The notes under the pieces: generated by a model
What the model was told of the DNA's origin: nothing
The model's database searches: none
The model's input: the letters and a program-made list of their open reading frames with translations, nothing else
Part shown: in pieces, positions 1 to 7,542 of the stretch
Layout: each line of letters starts with the position of its first letter
How positions within the stretch are numbered: the stretch's first letter is position 1
Translations under genes and position numbers: made by a program
Source of the DNA: Ornithinimicrobium cerasi
Lineage (GTDB): Bacteria; Actinomycetota; Actinomycetes; Actinomycetales; Dermatophilaceae
Assembly: GCF_003702705.1 (NCBI RefSeq)
Contig: NZ_QZMN01000001.1
Span: 1-64,000, forward strand
Length of the DNA: 64,000 nucleotides
Reading direction: 5' to 3'

Positions 1-245
1 GCGACGCCGTCACCGACTTCGCCGGCGACAGCCGCCACGCCAACCCCTGGGCCGCCGACCTCTACGACCGCGCCCGAGCCCGCGGCCATGACCACGCACA
101 CGCCGTCCGCGTCCTGGCCCGAGCCTGGCTCTACGTCATCTGGCACCTCTGGCAGGGCCACACCGCCTACGACCCCACCAAGCACAACGCGCTCCAACGC
201 CTCCTCACCAACCCCACCCAGGAGGCCATGGCCGCGACGGGTTGA
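1..245 (+). CDS. IS110-family transposase, C-terminal fragment (window edge)
   Basis: Only the last 80 or so codons are present, and the reading frame opens at base 3. The tail has the typical ending of actinobacterial IS110/IS116/IS902 transposases: alternating Ala/Arg helix, 'RVLARAWLYVIWHLWQ', then 'YDPTKHNALQ'. The catalytic DEDD and serine regions lie outside the window, so activity cannot be judged. The stop codon is only 11 nt from the stop of the convergent ADP-ribosylglycohydrolase gene, so the element's right end must be at or very near 245-260. Family recognition is from sequence memory, not a search. Confidence 0.8.
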   Translation, partial: DAVTDFAGDSRHANPWAADLYDRARARGHDHAHAVRVLARAWLYVIWHLWQGHTAYDPTKHNALQRLLTNPTQEAMAATG

Positions 246-260
246 CACAGGGCTTCTCAT
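1..260 (+). mobile_element. Right end of an IS110-like insertion sequence
   Basis: This is inferred from the transposase tail above. IS110 elements usually lack long terminal inverted repeats, and none is visible here. The exact boundary is not determined, and 245-260 is a limit set by the neighbouring gene. Confidence 0.5.
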
Positions 261-1708
261 CGCTGGGCCTCCATCCAGAGCAGACCGTCGATGTCGCGGC
301 CGAGGGTGGACGAGATCTGCGCGGCCGCCTCGTCGACGTGGGCACCCAGCAGCACCGAGTAGCGCAGGGCCACCGAGGGGGTGCGGTGCTGCGCGGCCAC
401 GCAGTGCAGCAGCACCCGCCGTCCCTCCTCGCGCAGCTCCTTGACGGCGCGCGCCGCGTCGTCGAGCGCCCAGCGCAGGTGCTGGTGCGTCGCGGGGTCG
501 TCGTCGTCGACGATCCACGCAAGCGCGTGGTCCTGCGGCCGGACGGGTCCGGGCGCGAACTCCTCCCTGCCCAGCCGGCACAGCGAGACGACGGCGTCGA
601 AGCCCAGCTCCTCGGCGCGGTCCAGGTCCGCCGTCGTGCCCAGGAGCACGTCGGGGTCGAGCGGGTGCGGCCGACCGAGCGGCCGCTGCGGCGTCACGAG
701 GTATGCCGTGCTCGGCCAGCCGGCCCCGTCGTCACGCCCGCCGCGTGCGGTGAGGACGGCCAGCCGCACGAGGTCCGGGGCGCGCAGGCCGGGCCACCCG
801 TTGACCAGACGGGTCCACGTGAACGGCATACCGGAGGCGCCGTAGCGAGCTCCCAGGAGCCCGCCCGCGATGGCCGCGACCGTGTCCGTGTCGTGGCCGA
901 CCGAGATTGCGGTGCGCAGCGCGTCGCCCACGTGGTCGGGGCTCGGCTCGGCCGGGAGCGTCTGCGAGATGGACGACCAGGCCGCCTGCAGGGCGGTGAC
1001 GGTGAAGCCGTTCGGGCGGAAGTCGGCCGGCGGACGCGACTCGGCGTCGTCGAGGAGGGCCTCCCAGCTGCCCCGACGGTCCTCCGGGAGCAGGTCGACC
1101 CCGCCCCGGACGTCGAGGACCCCGTCGACCACGGCCCGGCGCACCGCCTCCGACCACAGGACGCACGAGTCCCCGGCGAGCGGGTCCCAGTGGGTGAGCT
1201 CGGCGACCGCGCGTGCCGCTGCCGCCGTGGCGCGCCGGTCGTCGAGCCGGGTGAGGCCGACGACCGCGGTGCGCATGAGGGCGCCGTTGCCGGCGGTCCG
1301 TCCGGTCCGCCCGTGCAGCGCGCGGGCCGCGTCACGCAGCACCTCCTGCCGGGGGAGGGCCGGTCCGGCCCGGCGCGCGGCGTGCAGGACGGCGCTGGTC
1401 TGCGCGCCGATGTCGGCCGGACCGTCGTCGAGCCAGCGCTCGAAGTTGCGGGCGACCGTGCCGAGACCGCGGGGGCCGGTCAGGTCCGCGCCCGACGCGG
1501 AGACCTCGACGATCGTGATCGCCATCTGCGTGTCGTCGGACCACTCGCCCGGTGCGTAACCGCCGAGCCCGCCGCCGCTCATCCGCGGCCCGGTGCGCGG
1601 GTCGAGGGCTTCGGTGCCGAACTCGTAGGGGACGCCCAGGGCGTCGCCGACCGCCTGGCCGAGGAGGACGCCTGCGGCGCGGTCTGTCTGGATGGTGGAG
1701 AGCTTCAT
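257..1708 (-). CDS. ADP-ribosylglycohydrolase (DraG family) fused to a C-terminal phosphatase-like domain
   Basis: The product has 483 residues. The N-terminal ~320 residues are a DraG/ARH hydrolase, which removes ADP-ribose from proteins or small molecules. Visible metal-site motifs are 'GDALG' near the start, 'WSDDTQM' and 'GHDTDTVAA'. The last ~150 residues resemble a dual-specificity phosphatase and carry a Cys-x5-Arg loop, 'HCVAAQHRT'. ATG 1708 was chosen because it begins 'MKLSTIQTDRAAG', a usual DraG N-terminus, and follows a purine-rich 'AAGGAGT' site. It is divergent from an NrtR-type regulator with a palindrome between the genes, which suggests NAD/ADP-ribose-linked control. The role of the phosphatase domain is unknown. 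Confidence 0.88.
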   Translation of the reverse strand: MKLSTIQTDRAAGVLLGQAVGDALGVPYEFGTEALDPRTGPRMSGGGLGGYAPGEWSDDTQMAITIVEVSASGADLTGPRGLGTVARNFERWLDDGPADIGAQTSAVLHAARRAGPALPRQEVLRDAARALHGRTGRTAGNGALMRTAVVGLTRLDDRRATAAAARAVAELTHWDPLAGDSCVLWSEAVRRAVVDGVLDVRGGVDLLPEDRRGSWEALLDDAESRPPADFRPNGFTVTALQAAWSSISQTLPAEPSPDHVGDALRTAISVGHDTDTVAAIAGGLLGARYGASGMPFTWTRLVNGWPGLRAPDLVRLAVLTARGGRDDGAGWPSTAYLVTPQRPLGRPHPLDPDVLLGTTADLDRAEELGFDAVVSLCRLGREEFAPGPVRPQDHALAWIVDDDDPATHQHLRWALDDAARAVKELREEGRRVLLHCVAAQHRTPSVALRYSVLLGAHVDEAAAQISSTLGRDIDGLLWMEAQR

Positions 1709-1725
1709 GGTGACTCCTTCTTTGA

Positions 1726-1738
1726 TGTCACTCTGACA
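1726..1738. promoter_or_regulatory. Candidate NrtR operator (TGTCA-N3-TGACA)
   Basis: A perfect 5-bp inverted repeat with a 3-nt spacer lies between the divergent hydrolase and Nudix-regulator genes. A second imperfect palindrome, GACA-N4-TGTC, lies at 1754-1765. NrtR regulators typically bind palindromes in such shared regions. Assignment to this NrtR is inference from position. Confidence 0.5.
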
Positions 1739-1792
1739 ATAGAAGCCGCCACCGACATACCTGTCAAGGAGACAAGATGGGGTTACCCTGCG

Positions 1793-2485
1793 GTGGTGGC
1801 CTACACCTCGGAGCACCCGCCGTTCTTCGTCACCGTCGACCTGGTGATCCTGACCCTCCGCGAGGGGACGTTCGCCGTCCTGCTGGTGGAGCGCGGGGCA
1901 GAACCCTTCCGCGGTCGGTGGGCGCTGCCGGGCGGCTTCGTCCACGTCGACGAGGACCTGATGGACGCGGCATACCGTGAGCTGGAGGAGGAGACCGGGG
2001 TGGGTGGCGACGCCGTGCACCTCGAGCAGCTGGCGACGTACGGCGCCCCGGGGCGCGACCCCCGCAGCCGCGTGGTGTCCGCGGCATACCTCGCCGTCGG
2101 TGCCGACCTGCCGGAGGTGCGGGGCGGGTCCGACGCCGCGGACGCGCGCTGGTGGCCGGTCGAGGAGGCGCTGGGGCTCGACCTGGCCTTCGACCACCGC
2201 GTCATCCTGGAGGACGGGGTGGAACGGGCGCGGTCCAAGCTGGAGTACACCGACCTCGCGCTGCGGTTCGTCCCGGCCAGGTTCACGATGCCCGCGCTGC
2301 AGGGGGTCTACGAGGCGGTGTGGGGCACGGCGCTCGACCCGCGCAACTTCGCCCGCAAGGTGACGCGCACGCAGGGGTTCGTGCGCGAGACGGGGGAGGA
2401 GCGACGTGGTGGTCGGGGGAGGCCCGCGCGGCTGCTCGAGGCGGCCGGGGCCGAGACGCTCCTGCCCCCGATGATGCGGGACTGA
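1793..2485 (+). CDS. nrtR: NrtR-type regulator: Nudix domain plus C-terminal winged helix
   Basis: The product has 230 residues, the usual NrtR length. The Nudix fold is at about residues 8-140 and has an intact Nudix box: G-x5-E-x7, then REL-EEE-TGV. The C-terminal part ('SKLEYTDLALRFVPARFT...ALQGVYEAVWG...NFARK') is the NrtR-type winged-helix DNA-binding domain. NrtR repressors sense ADP-ribose or related NAD metabolites and control NAD salvage genes; some control DraG genes. The intact box leaves open residual ADP-ribose pyrophosphatase activity. The start is uncertain: GTG 1793 or 1796 fits the domain, but the AAGGAG at 1766-1771 is distant. The neighbouring DraG-fusion gene is the obvious target. 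Confidence 0.85.
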   Translation: MVAYTSEHPPFFVTVDLVILTLREGTFAVLLVERGAEPFRGRWALPGGFVHVDEDLMDAAYRELEEETGVGGDAVHLEQLATYGAPGRDPRSRVVSAAYLAVGADLPEVRGGSDAADARWWPVEEALGLDLAFDHRVILEDGVERARSKLEYTDLALRFVPARFTMPALQGVYEAVWGTALDPRNFARKVTRTQGFVRETGEERRGGRGRPARLLEAAGAETLLPPMMRD

Positions 2486-2525
2486 CGGTTGCCGTCCTCG
2501 CCGGTCGGCTGCCACTCTGGCAGCC

Positions 2526-2939
2526 ATGACCCTCGACGGGGCGCCGCGGCGCCCGCCCCGCTCGGCACGGATCACCACGCTCTCGCTCGAGGCGCTGACG
2601 GCCCTGGGCGCCGTGGCGGGCGTGCAGGGCTTCCTGTCGGGGGCCTTCGACCCGCTGGTGGACCAGCTCAGGGAGGTCCTGCCGTTCGTGGACGGTCGCG
2701 CGCTGCCCGCCGCGGCCCTCGGCGGGCTGGTCGCCCTGCCTCAGGCCGGGGCTCTGCTCCTTGGCCTGCGACGTCACCGTCTGGCGCCCGACGCCGGCCT
2801 GGTCGTCGGGGTCGGGCTCACCGCCTGGGTGGGGATGCAGCTCCCGCTGATCGGGTTCACCTCACCGGTGCAGTGGGCGTTCCTCGCGGTCGGTGTCGCG
2901 GAGGTGGTGGCCGCACTCGTGTGGCGGCGGGCTCGGTGA
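2526..2939 (+). CDS. Small four-helix membrane protein, unknown function
   Basis: The product has 137 residues with four hydrophobic segments at about 18-37, 58-80, 87-108 and 112-133. There is a short charged N-terminus and an Arg-rich end, so an integral membrane protein is likely. No motif indicates a function. It starts 40 nt after the NrtR stop on the same strand and may be read through from it, but the ribosome-binding site is weak. Similar small proteins are common in actinobacteria. I do not recognise the family. Confidence 0.7.
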   Translation: MTLDGAPRRPPRSARITTLSLEALTALGAVAGVQGFLSGAFDPLVDQLREVLPFVDGRALPAAALGGLVALPQAGALLLGLRRHRLAPDAGLVVGVGLTAWVGMQLPLIGFTSPVQWAFLAVGVAEVVAALVWRRAR

Positions 2940-2961
2940 CCCTCCACCGGTGGCGCGCCGC

Positions 2962-4002
2962 TCAGGTGCACGCCTCCGGGAGGTGCGAGAGCACCTTGCT
3001 GCTGTCCAGAGAGGGGATCATCTCCGCTGGGAGGAGCTCGCTGCCGTCGTCGAGGAGGTCGAGGCCGCCGATCACGCATTCCCCCTCCCCGGACGTCGCA
3101 GCCACCACCAGCACCGCCCGCCACCCGGCGTCCCGGAGCTCCTGGGCGTCGAAGGACCACGGCCAGGACAGGACGGCGTGCGCCATACCCGGGCGGATCG
3201 TCCGGAGGTAGTCCTCGTACGTCGGGATGTCCGCGAAGGTGCCCTCGGCGAGCGCCTCGTCCACGGTCTGGTCCTCCAGACCGTCGCTGAGGACGGAGGA
3301 CTCGATCTCGAACCGGCCCGGCACCTCCACCTCCAGCTGCTGCACCTCACCGGCCTGGACCGGTTGCTGCGGGCTCAGGGACAACCAGCTGGCGTCGCCG
3401 CAGTGGTCGGCGTCCATGCCGCCCACCATCTGCACCGCGGCGCCGGGCTGCAGGGACGAGTCGTGCTCACCGCTGACGAGGAGGGTGCCGCCGTCCTGGC
3501 TCGTCGGCACCAGCACGGGGGAGACGGCCAGCGACTCGATATTCTCTCCACCGCAGGCCTCGATCTGCTCGACCGCCGAGATCAGCGTCAGCCCGGTGAT
3601 CACGTCGGACCGGGTGCCGCCGTCGAGCGAGACGAGGACGCTGCCACCTCCGTCCTCGAGCTGGGCCACGCGCAGGCCGGCCAGGTGCAGGTCCGGGGCG
3701 TTCTGCTCACGCCACGTCCAGGTCGCGACCCCGACCACCAGCAGAGCGGTGGCGAGAATGCCGGTGTAGCAGAGAGCCCGTCGTCCTCGGCCGGATCGTC
3801 CCGACTGGCCCCGCCTCGAGCTGCGGAGGAGCAGATAGATGGCCACTGCCCCGAGGAGCGCCGAGCTGACGACCCGCAGGACGGGGTTCTCCCAGGCGGC
3901 ATACACCGTCCCGAGCGCAGCGAGGCCGGCGACCACGAGCCCGCCCAACCGGGCCCAGGCGGCACCCTTGAGCCGTTCCAGGTGCTCAACGTCCTCGTCC
4001 AT
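2962..4002 (-). CDS. Membrane-anchored hypothetical protein with a large extracellular domain
   Basis: The product has 346 residues. Two hydrophobic segments (about 18-60) and a third near 75-95 precede a ~245-residue polar domain with several cysteines ('EACGGEN', 'HCGDAS', 'GECVIGG', final 'PEACT') that could form disulfides outside the cell. ATG 4002 ('MDEDVEHLERLK') is preferred over the upstream start because the extra 25 residues are low-complexity and the site has a GGGGA motif. Its end is convergent with the 2526 gene. No known family was recognised. Confidence 0.7.
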   Translation of the reverse strand: MDEDVEHLERLKGAAWARLGGLVVAGLAALGTVYAAWENPVLRVVSSALLGAVAIYLLLRSSRRGQSGRSGRGRRALCYTGILATALLVVGVATWTWREQNAPDLHLAGLRVAQLEDGGGSVLVSLDGGTRSDVITGLTLISAVEQIEACGGENIESLAVSPVLVPTSQDGGTLLVSGEHDSSLQPGAAVQMVGGMDADHCGDASWLSLSPQQPVQAGEVQQLEVEVPGRFEIESSVLSDGLEDQTVDEALAEGTFADIPTYEDYLRTIRPGMAHAVLSWPWSFDAQELRDAGWRAVLVVAATSGEGECVIGGLDLLDDGSELLPAEMIPSLDSSKVLSHLPEACT

Positions 4003-4098
4003 GGCGTCCCCGAGAGTCGTGGTGCTGCAGCGTCCTTGAGAGTGTGCTCCTCGGGGCGCCCCGGCGTCCACAGCCATCAGGGAGCCTGGGCCGTCGAG

Positions 4099-4281
4099 CT
4101 ACCGGGCGTCGGACCCGGAGCCCGCCCAGAAGACGATGCAGAGGGCGAGCCCCACCACCAGCATCCCCCAGTCGTCGAGGGCCAGCGAGAGACCGACGCC
4201 GATCAGCATCCCCACGGTCAGCCCGGCGGCGAGCCGCTGCCGGCGACCCGCGCCCGGGCCGTCCGGGTCGTCCGCATCCAT
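4099..4281 (-). CDS. Small membrane protein (60 aa)
   Basis: The product is 60 residues with a polar Asp/Arg-rich start and two hydrophobic helices at about 19-35 and 39-54 ('LTVGMLIGVGLSLAL', 'MLVVGLALCIVFW'). The composition and GC3 pattern fit a real gene. It lies upstream of and on the same strand as the 2962-4002 gene, 96 nt away, and could share its transcript. The function is unknown. Confidence 0.6.
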   Translation of the reverse strand: MDADDPDGPGAGRRQRLAAGLTVGMLIGVGLSLALDDWGMLVVGLALCIVFWAGSGSDAR

Positions 4282-4427
4282 ACGTCCAGTGTGGCAACGA
4301 CCTGGGGCATCCCGTGGCCCGGAGACGTCGTGACATTCGGTGCTGGGGGAGCGCACGGGAGTAGCCTGCGAACCGGGTGGTCCCGCCCGGGGGTCCACCG
4401 GGGAGTGGTCCAGGGAAGGGGACGACG

Positions 4428-4838
4428 ATGGATGGTCAGGAACAGTCGGTCGAGCTCACGCGGTCGGTCATGGGCGGCTACTTCGAGTCGGAGCACTCCG
4501 ACGTCGGCGTGATGGCCGACGACGTGGTGTTCACCGTGATGGCGACGGGGGATGAGCACCGCGGCCCGGAGGCTGTGCAGGGGATGCTCGACTACTTCTA
4601 CCGGGTGGCGTTCACCGCGACCGCCGAGCCGCAGGTGACGGTCTTCGACGTGGAGCACGCGACCTGGGAGGGATTCTTCGTCGGCAGGCACACCGGCGAC
4701 TTCATGGGGATCGCACCGACCGGCAAGGACGTGCGGGTGCCGCTCTGCGTGGTCTACGACCTCCGGGACGGGAAGATCACCGCAGGCCGGGTCTACTTCG
4801 AGGTCCCCGCGCTGATGGCTCAGCTGGGTGCAACATAG
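4428..4838 (+). CDS. SnoaL-like / NTF2-fold protein
   Basis: The 136-residue protein has the length and pattern of the SnoaL-like NTF2 superfamily. These have a cone-shaped fold used by small cyclases, isomerases and binding proteins: 'MADDVVFTVMATGDEHRGPEAVQGMLDYFYRVAF...' followed by beta strands ending 'DLRDGKITAGRVYFEV'. ATG 4428 follows AAGGGGA at 5 nt. A TAGCCT box at 4362-4367 could be its -10. No catalytic assignment can be made from sequence alone, and the neighbours give no pathway hint. Confidence 0.75.
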   Translation: MDGQEQSVELTRSVMGGYFESEHSDVGVMADDVVFTVMATGDEHRGPEAVQGMLDYFYRVAFTATAEPQVTVFDVEHATWEGFFVGRHTGDFMGIAPTGKDVRVPLCVVYDLRDGKITAGRVYFEVPALMAQLGAT

Positions 4839-4963
4839 TCACGGGCGCTGAAGGCTTCGGTATGCCGCACGCCTCACCTCGATCGGCCCTCGCGGCTGCT
4901 GAACCTTGCGTCGCCCGCCCGCGACAGAAGGGGTGAGACGGGTCGGGCGAGGAGGAGGACGGG

Positions 4964-5866
4964 ATGAGGCGCCAGCAGCGGCGAGCGGGGGTGGTCCTGG
5001 CCGCGGTGTTCGTCGGGACGCTGGTGCTGGCCGGCTGCGGCGGCGACGACGACCCGGGCGCGGCACCCGGCACCACGACCACGACGACGACGTCCGCGGG
5101 TGGCGCCGAGGAGCCCGTGTCGACGAGCACCGACGCGAGCGCGTCGTCGACCCGGGACGTCGCCACGAGTGCCGAACCGACGACCGCCACGCCGACCACC
5201 CCCGACGTCAGCGCCCTCGTCCGCGCCTGGCGCGGCGTCGACGTCGAGGCCTTCGCCACCGAGCGCCGGGTCGTCGCCCTCACCTTCGACGGCGGGGCCT
5301 CCGACACCGCGGTCGCCGACATCCTGGCCACCCTCGACCGCGAGGACGTCGTCGCCACCTTCTTCGTCACCGGTTCCTTCGCGCGGTCCTACCCCGAGAG
5401 CGTCCGGGCGATCGTCCGCGCCGGGCACCCGGTCGGCAACCACAGCGACACCCACCCCTCCTTCCCGGACTCCACAGACGAGGAGATCCGAGCCGAGCTG
5501 CGGGCCGCCGACGGGTCCATCTCGGCGCTGACCGGCCACCCGACTGCGCCCCTGTTCAGGTTCCCGTTCGGCGACCGCACGTCGCTGGACATCGAGGTGG
5601 TCAACGACGCCGGCTACGTCCCGATCCGCTGGACCGCGGACACCCTGGGGTGGAAGGGGACCAGCGGGGGCATCACGACCGCGGTCGTCCGCGACCGCGT
5701 GCTCAGCACCCTGCGCCCGGGGCAGGTCGTCCTCATGCACGTGGGCGCCCACCCGGACGACGGCTCCACCCTCGACGCGGACGCCCTCCCGGGGATGATC
5801 GAGGACCTGCGCTCGCGGGGGTACGGGTTCGTCACGCTGCCCGACCTGCTGGCGGAAGGACCCTGA
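4964..5866 (+). CDS. Polysaccharide deacetylase (NodB) lipoprotein
   Basis: The product has 300 residues. A lipoprotein signal is clear, with an Arg-rich start, a hydrophobic core and the lipobox 'VLAGC'. A Thr/Ser-rich linker runs to about residue 85. The NodB domain follows: 'LTFDGGASDTAV' (in place of the usual DDG-type metal/Asp motif), 'GNHSDTHPSF' (the His-x3-His metal pair) and 'LFRFPFGDR'. 'VLMHVGAH' matches the final NodB motif. The enzyme would remove acetyl groups from cell-wall or extracellular polysaccharide on the outer face of the membrane. GAGGAGG precedes the ATG. The second Asp of the classical TFDD is Gly here, which may affect metal binding. Confidence 0.88.
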   Translation: MRRQQRRAGVVLAAVFVGTLVLAGCGGDDDPGAAPGTTTTTTTSAGGAEEPVSTSTDASASSTRDVATSAEPTTATPTTPDVSALVRAWRGVDVEAFATERRVVALTFDGGASDTAVADILATLDREDVVATFFVTGSFARSYPESVRAIVRAGHPVGNHSDTHPSFPDSTDEEIRAELRAADGSISALTGHPTAPLFRFPFGDRTSLDIEVVNDAGYVPIRWTADTLGWKGTSGGITTAVVRDRVLSTLRPGQVVLMHVGAHPDDGSTLDADALPGMIEDLRSRGYGFVTLPDLLAEGP

Positions 5867-5956
5867 CACCGGCGCACCCCCCGCGCGAGCGGTCGTCCGC
5901 GTCCATACCCCGGTGCGGCACCGACCCGGCGCTGGGTGAGGCGTAGCGTTCACGGG

Positions 5957-6538
5957 GTGACCGAGAAGCAGCCCTACGAGGTCGTCCGCACCTACGGGGA
6001 GTTCGAGCTGCGACGCTACCCCGCTCACGTCGTCGCCGAGGTGGTCGTCCGCGCCTCGTTCGAGGACGCCGGCAACACCGCATTCCGCACGCTGGCCGGC
6101 TACATCGGCGGGCGCAACCGGTCGGCCAGCACGATCGCCATGACCGCACCGGTGGTGCAGAGGGACTCGGAGACGATCGCCATGACCGCCCCGGTCGTGC
6201 AGAGGGAGACCACGGAGCAGGGGGAGTATGCCGTCTCCTTCGTCCTGCCCTCGACGTTCACCCTGGAGACCGCGCCGGTCCCGACCAGCCCCGAGGTGAC
6301 CCTTCACGAACGGCCGACGGCGCTCGCCGCCGCGCGCCGGTACCGCGGCCGGTGGACCGAGGCCTCCTTCGAGCGTCATCGCGCCGTGCTCGACCGGGCG
6401 GTCCGGGCGGTCCGGGCGGCCGGATTGACCCCCGTGGGTCCCCCTCGCTGGGCGCGCTTCGACCCGCCGCTCGTCCCCGCACCCCTGCGCCGCAACGAGG
6501 TCGTGCAGGACCTCGACGAGTCGGGTCTGGTCGGTTAG
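5957..6538 (+). CDS. SOUL family heme-binding-like protein, leaderless start
   Basis: The product has 193 residues and matches the SOUL/HBP family: 'YEVVRTYGEFELRRYPAHVVAE', 'AFRTLAGYIGGRN', then two copies of 'TIAMTAPVVQR', 'YAVSFVLPSTFTLE'. The two copies derive from a 42-bp tandem unit (6131-6172 and 6173-6214); duplicated 'IAMTxPV' segments are, as I recall, a family feature. GTG 5957 sits 7 nt after TAGCGT, the arrangement of a leaderless actinobacterial start. Its TAG stop overlaps the TAA of the convergent cation-efflux gene. The physiological ligand is unknown. Confidence 0.85.
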   Translation: MTEKQPYEVVRTYGEFELRRYPAHVVAEVVVRASFEDAGNTAFRTLAGYIGGRNRSASTIAMTAPVVQRDSETIAMTAPVVQRETTEQGEYAVSFVLPSTFTLETAPVPTSPEVTLHERPTALAAARRYRGRWTEASFERHRAVLDRAVRAVRAAGLTPVGPPRWARFDPPLVPAPLRRNEVVQDLDESGLVG

Positions 6539-7215
6539 TCGTCCGCCTGGCAGCACGAGTCGGAGCCCCTCGCGACGGGCACCGAGCAGCAGCCGTCGCC
6601 GCGCCACGCCTCCCGGCCCTCGCGGACCGCGACGGCGGCGATGACCAGGGCGGCGACCGCGTCGAGCCACCACCACCCCAGGAGGGAGTTGGCCAGCAGG
6701 CCGACCAGGAGGACGGCGGAGAGGTAGGTGCACAGCAGCGTCTGGGTGCCGTCCGCGTGCACGGCGCCGGACCCGAGCTCCCGGCCCGTCCGGCGCTGTG
6801 CCCACGACAGCACCGGCATGACCATCAGCGACAACGTGGCAAGCACGATGCCGACCGTGGAGGACTCGGGCCGGCTGCCGGTGAGGAGCGCCGACACCGA
6901 CTCGTAGGTGACGTAGAGCGCGAGGGCGAAGAAGGACAGCCCGATGAGGCGCCCGGCGAGCTGCTCGCGGGACTCCGGCAGCGGGTGGCGGAACTGCCAC
7001 AGGATGATCAGCCCGCTGGCCACCTCCACGGTGGAGTCCAGGCCGAAACCGATCAGCGCGGCGGACCCGGCCACCCGCCCGGCGGTGATCGCGACGACCG
7101 CCTCGACGACGTTGTAGACGACCGACGCCGCGGCGAGCTGCTGGGCCCTCCGCGCGAGCGTCGCGCGACGCTCGGGCGTCAGCAGCGCGAAGCTGGGGAT
7201 TGTCCTGGCGCTCAC
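6535..7215 (-). CDS. Cation diffusion facilitator (CDF) family transporter
   Basis: The product has 226 residues with about five or six membrane helices ('VVYNVVEAVVAITAG', 'GSAALIGFGLDSTVEVASG', 'GLSFFALALYVTY', 'TVGIVLATLSLMVMPVLSW', 'YLSAVLLVGLLANSLLG', 'LDAVAALVIAAVAV'). The GFGLDS and HADGTQT segments hold the Asp/His metal positions of CDF exporters, although the second is not the standard HxxxD. The short C-terminal tail has two Cys pairs ('GCCS', 'SCC') that could bind metal. The protein lacks the long cytoplasmic dimerisation domain of many CDFs. Divalent metal efflux is the likely role. The GTG start is 'MSARTIPSFALL'. Confidence 0.8.
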   Translation of the reverse strand: MSARTIPSFALLTPERRATLARRAQQLAAASVVYNVVEAVVAITAGRVAGSAALIGFGLDSTVEVASGLIILWQFRHPLPESREQLAGRLIGLSFFALALYVTYESVSALLTGSRPESSTVGIVLATLSLMVMPVLSWAQRRTGRELGSGAVHADGTQTLLCTYLSAVLLVGLLANSLLGWWWLDAVAALVIAAVAVREGREAWRGDGCCSVPVARGSDSCCQADD

Positions 7216-7542
7216 CGGTCCAGGCTACGCCGCCACCTGCACGGCATACCGAGACCGGCCGCGCTCAACGCGGCGCCACGCCACCGCCTCGCGAGGCCGG
7301 GTGGGTATTTCTACCCATGTCGCTCCGCCGTCCCCGGCCCTAGCCTGGACGGAGGCGCCTGCGAGCTGCACGCCGGTTCGCCGGGGCCACGTCGCCTCCT
7401 CCCGGGGAGCAAGCGATGTCACCGGTCGACGGCGGGGTGAGGCCCCCGGTCCCGCCGCCCCTGTGGCATCGGTGGGTGCGGTGCCGCCGCGCCCCGCAGG
7501 TCAGGAGCGCGCTGCGGGCCGCGCCCGAGGTTGGGGAAAGAC
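7216..7542. promoter_or_regulatory. Divergent intergenic region with palindrome and promoter
   Basis: This 327-nt stretch has no convincing gene. It holds a palindrome TGGGTA-N4-TACCCA at 7302-7317 and, 20 nt further on, a TAGCCT -10-like box at 7338-7343. Both point toward the haloperoxidase gene, leaving a 5' leader of roughly 190 nt. The same operator plus a following CGCTCCG recurs at 30342-30315 on the minus strand. The cognate regulator is unknown. Confidence 0.5.

Noticed and set aside
242-2578. Very long open frames covering both strands (747 and 773 codons), and similar long frames elsewhere such as 41075-43063 (+), 60776-63880 (+) and 13848-16214 (-)
   Set aside because: In DNA this GC-rich, the shadow frames stay open. 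Their translations are Arg/Pro/Gly/Ala-rich without domain motifs, while the opposite frame contains recognisable proteins.
6131-6214. 42-bp tandem duplication in the SOUL gene
   Set aside because: Doubled 'IAMTxPV' segments are, as I recall, usual in bacterial SOUL proteins, so it is not a recent or special repeat.
7225-7422. 65-codon minus-strand frame in the gap before the haloperoxidase gene
   Set aside because: It has no ribosome-binding site, an Arg-rich composition and no motif, and it overlaps the palindrome/promoter region.
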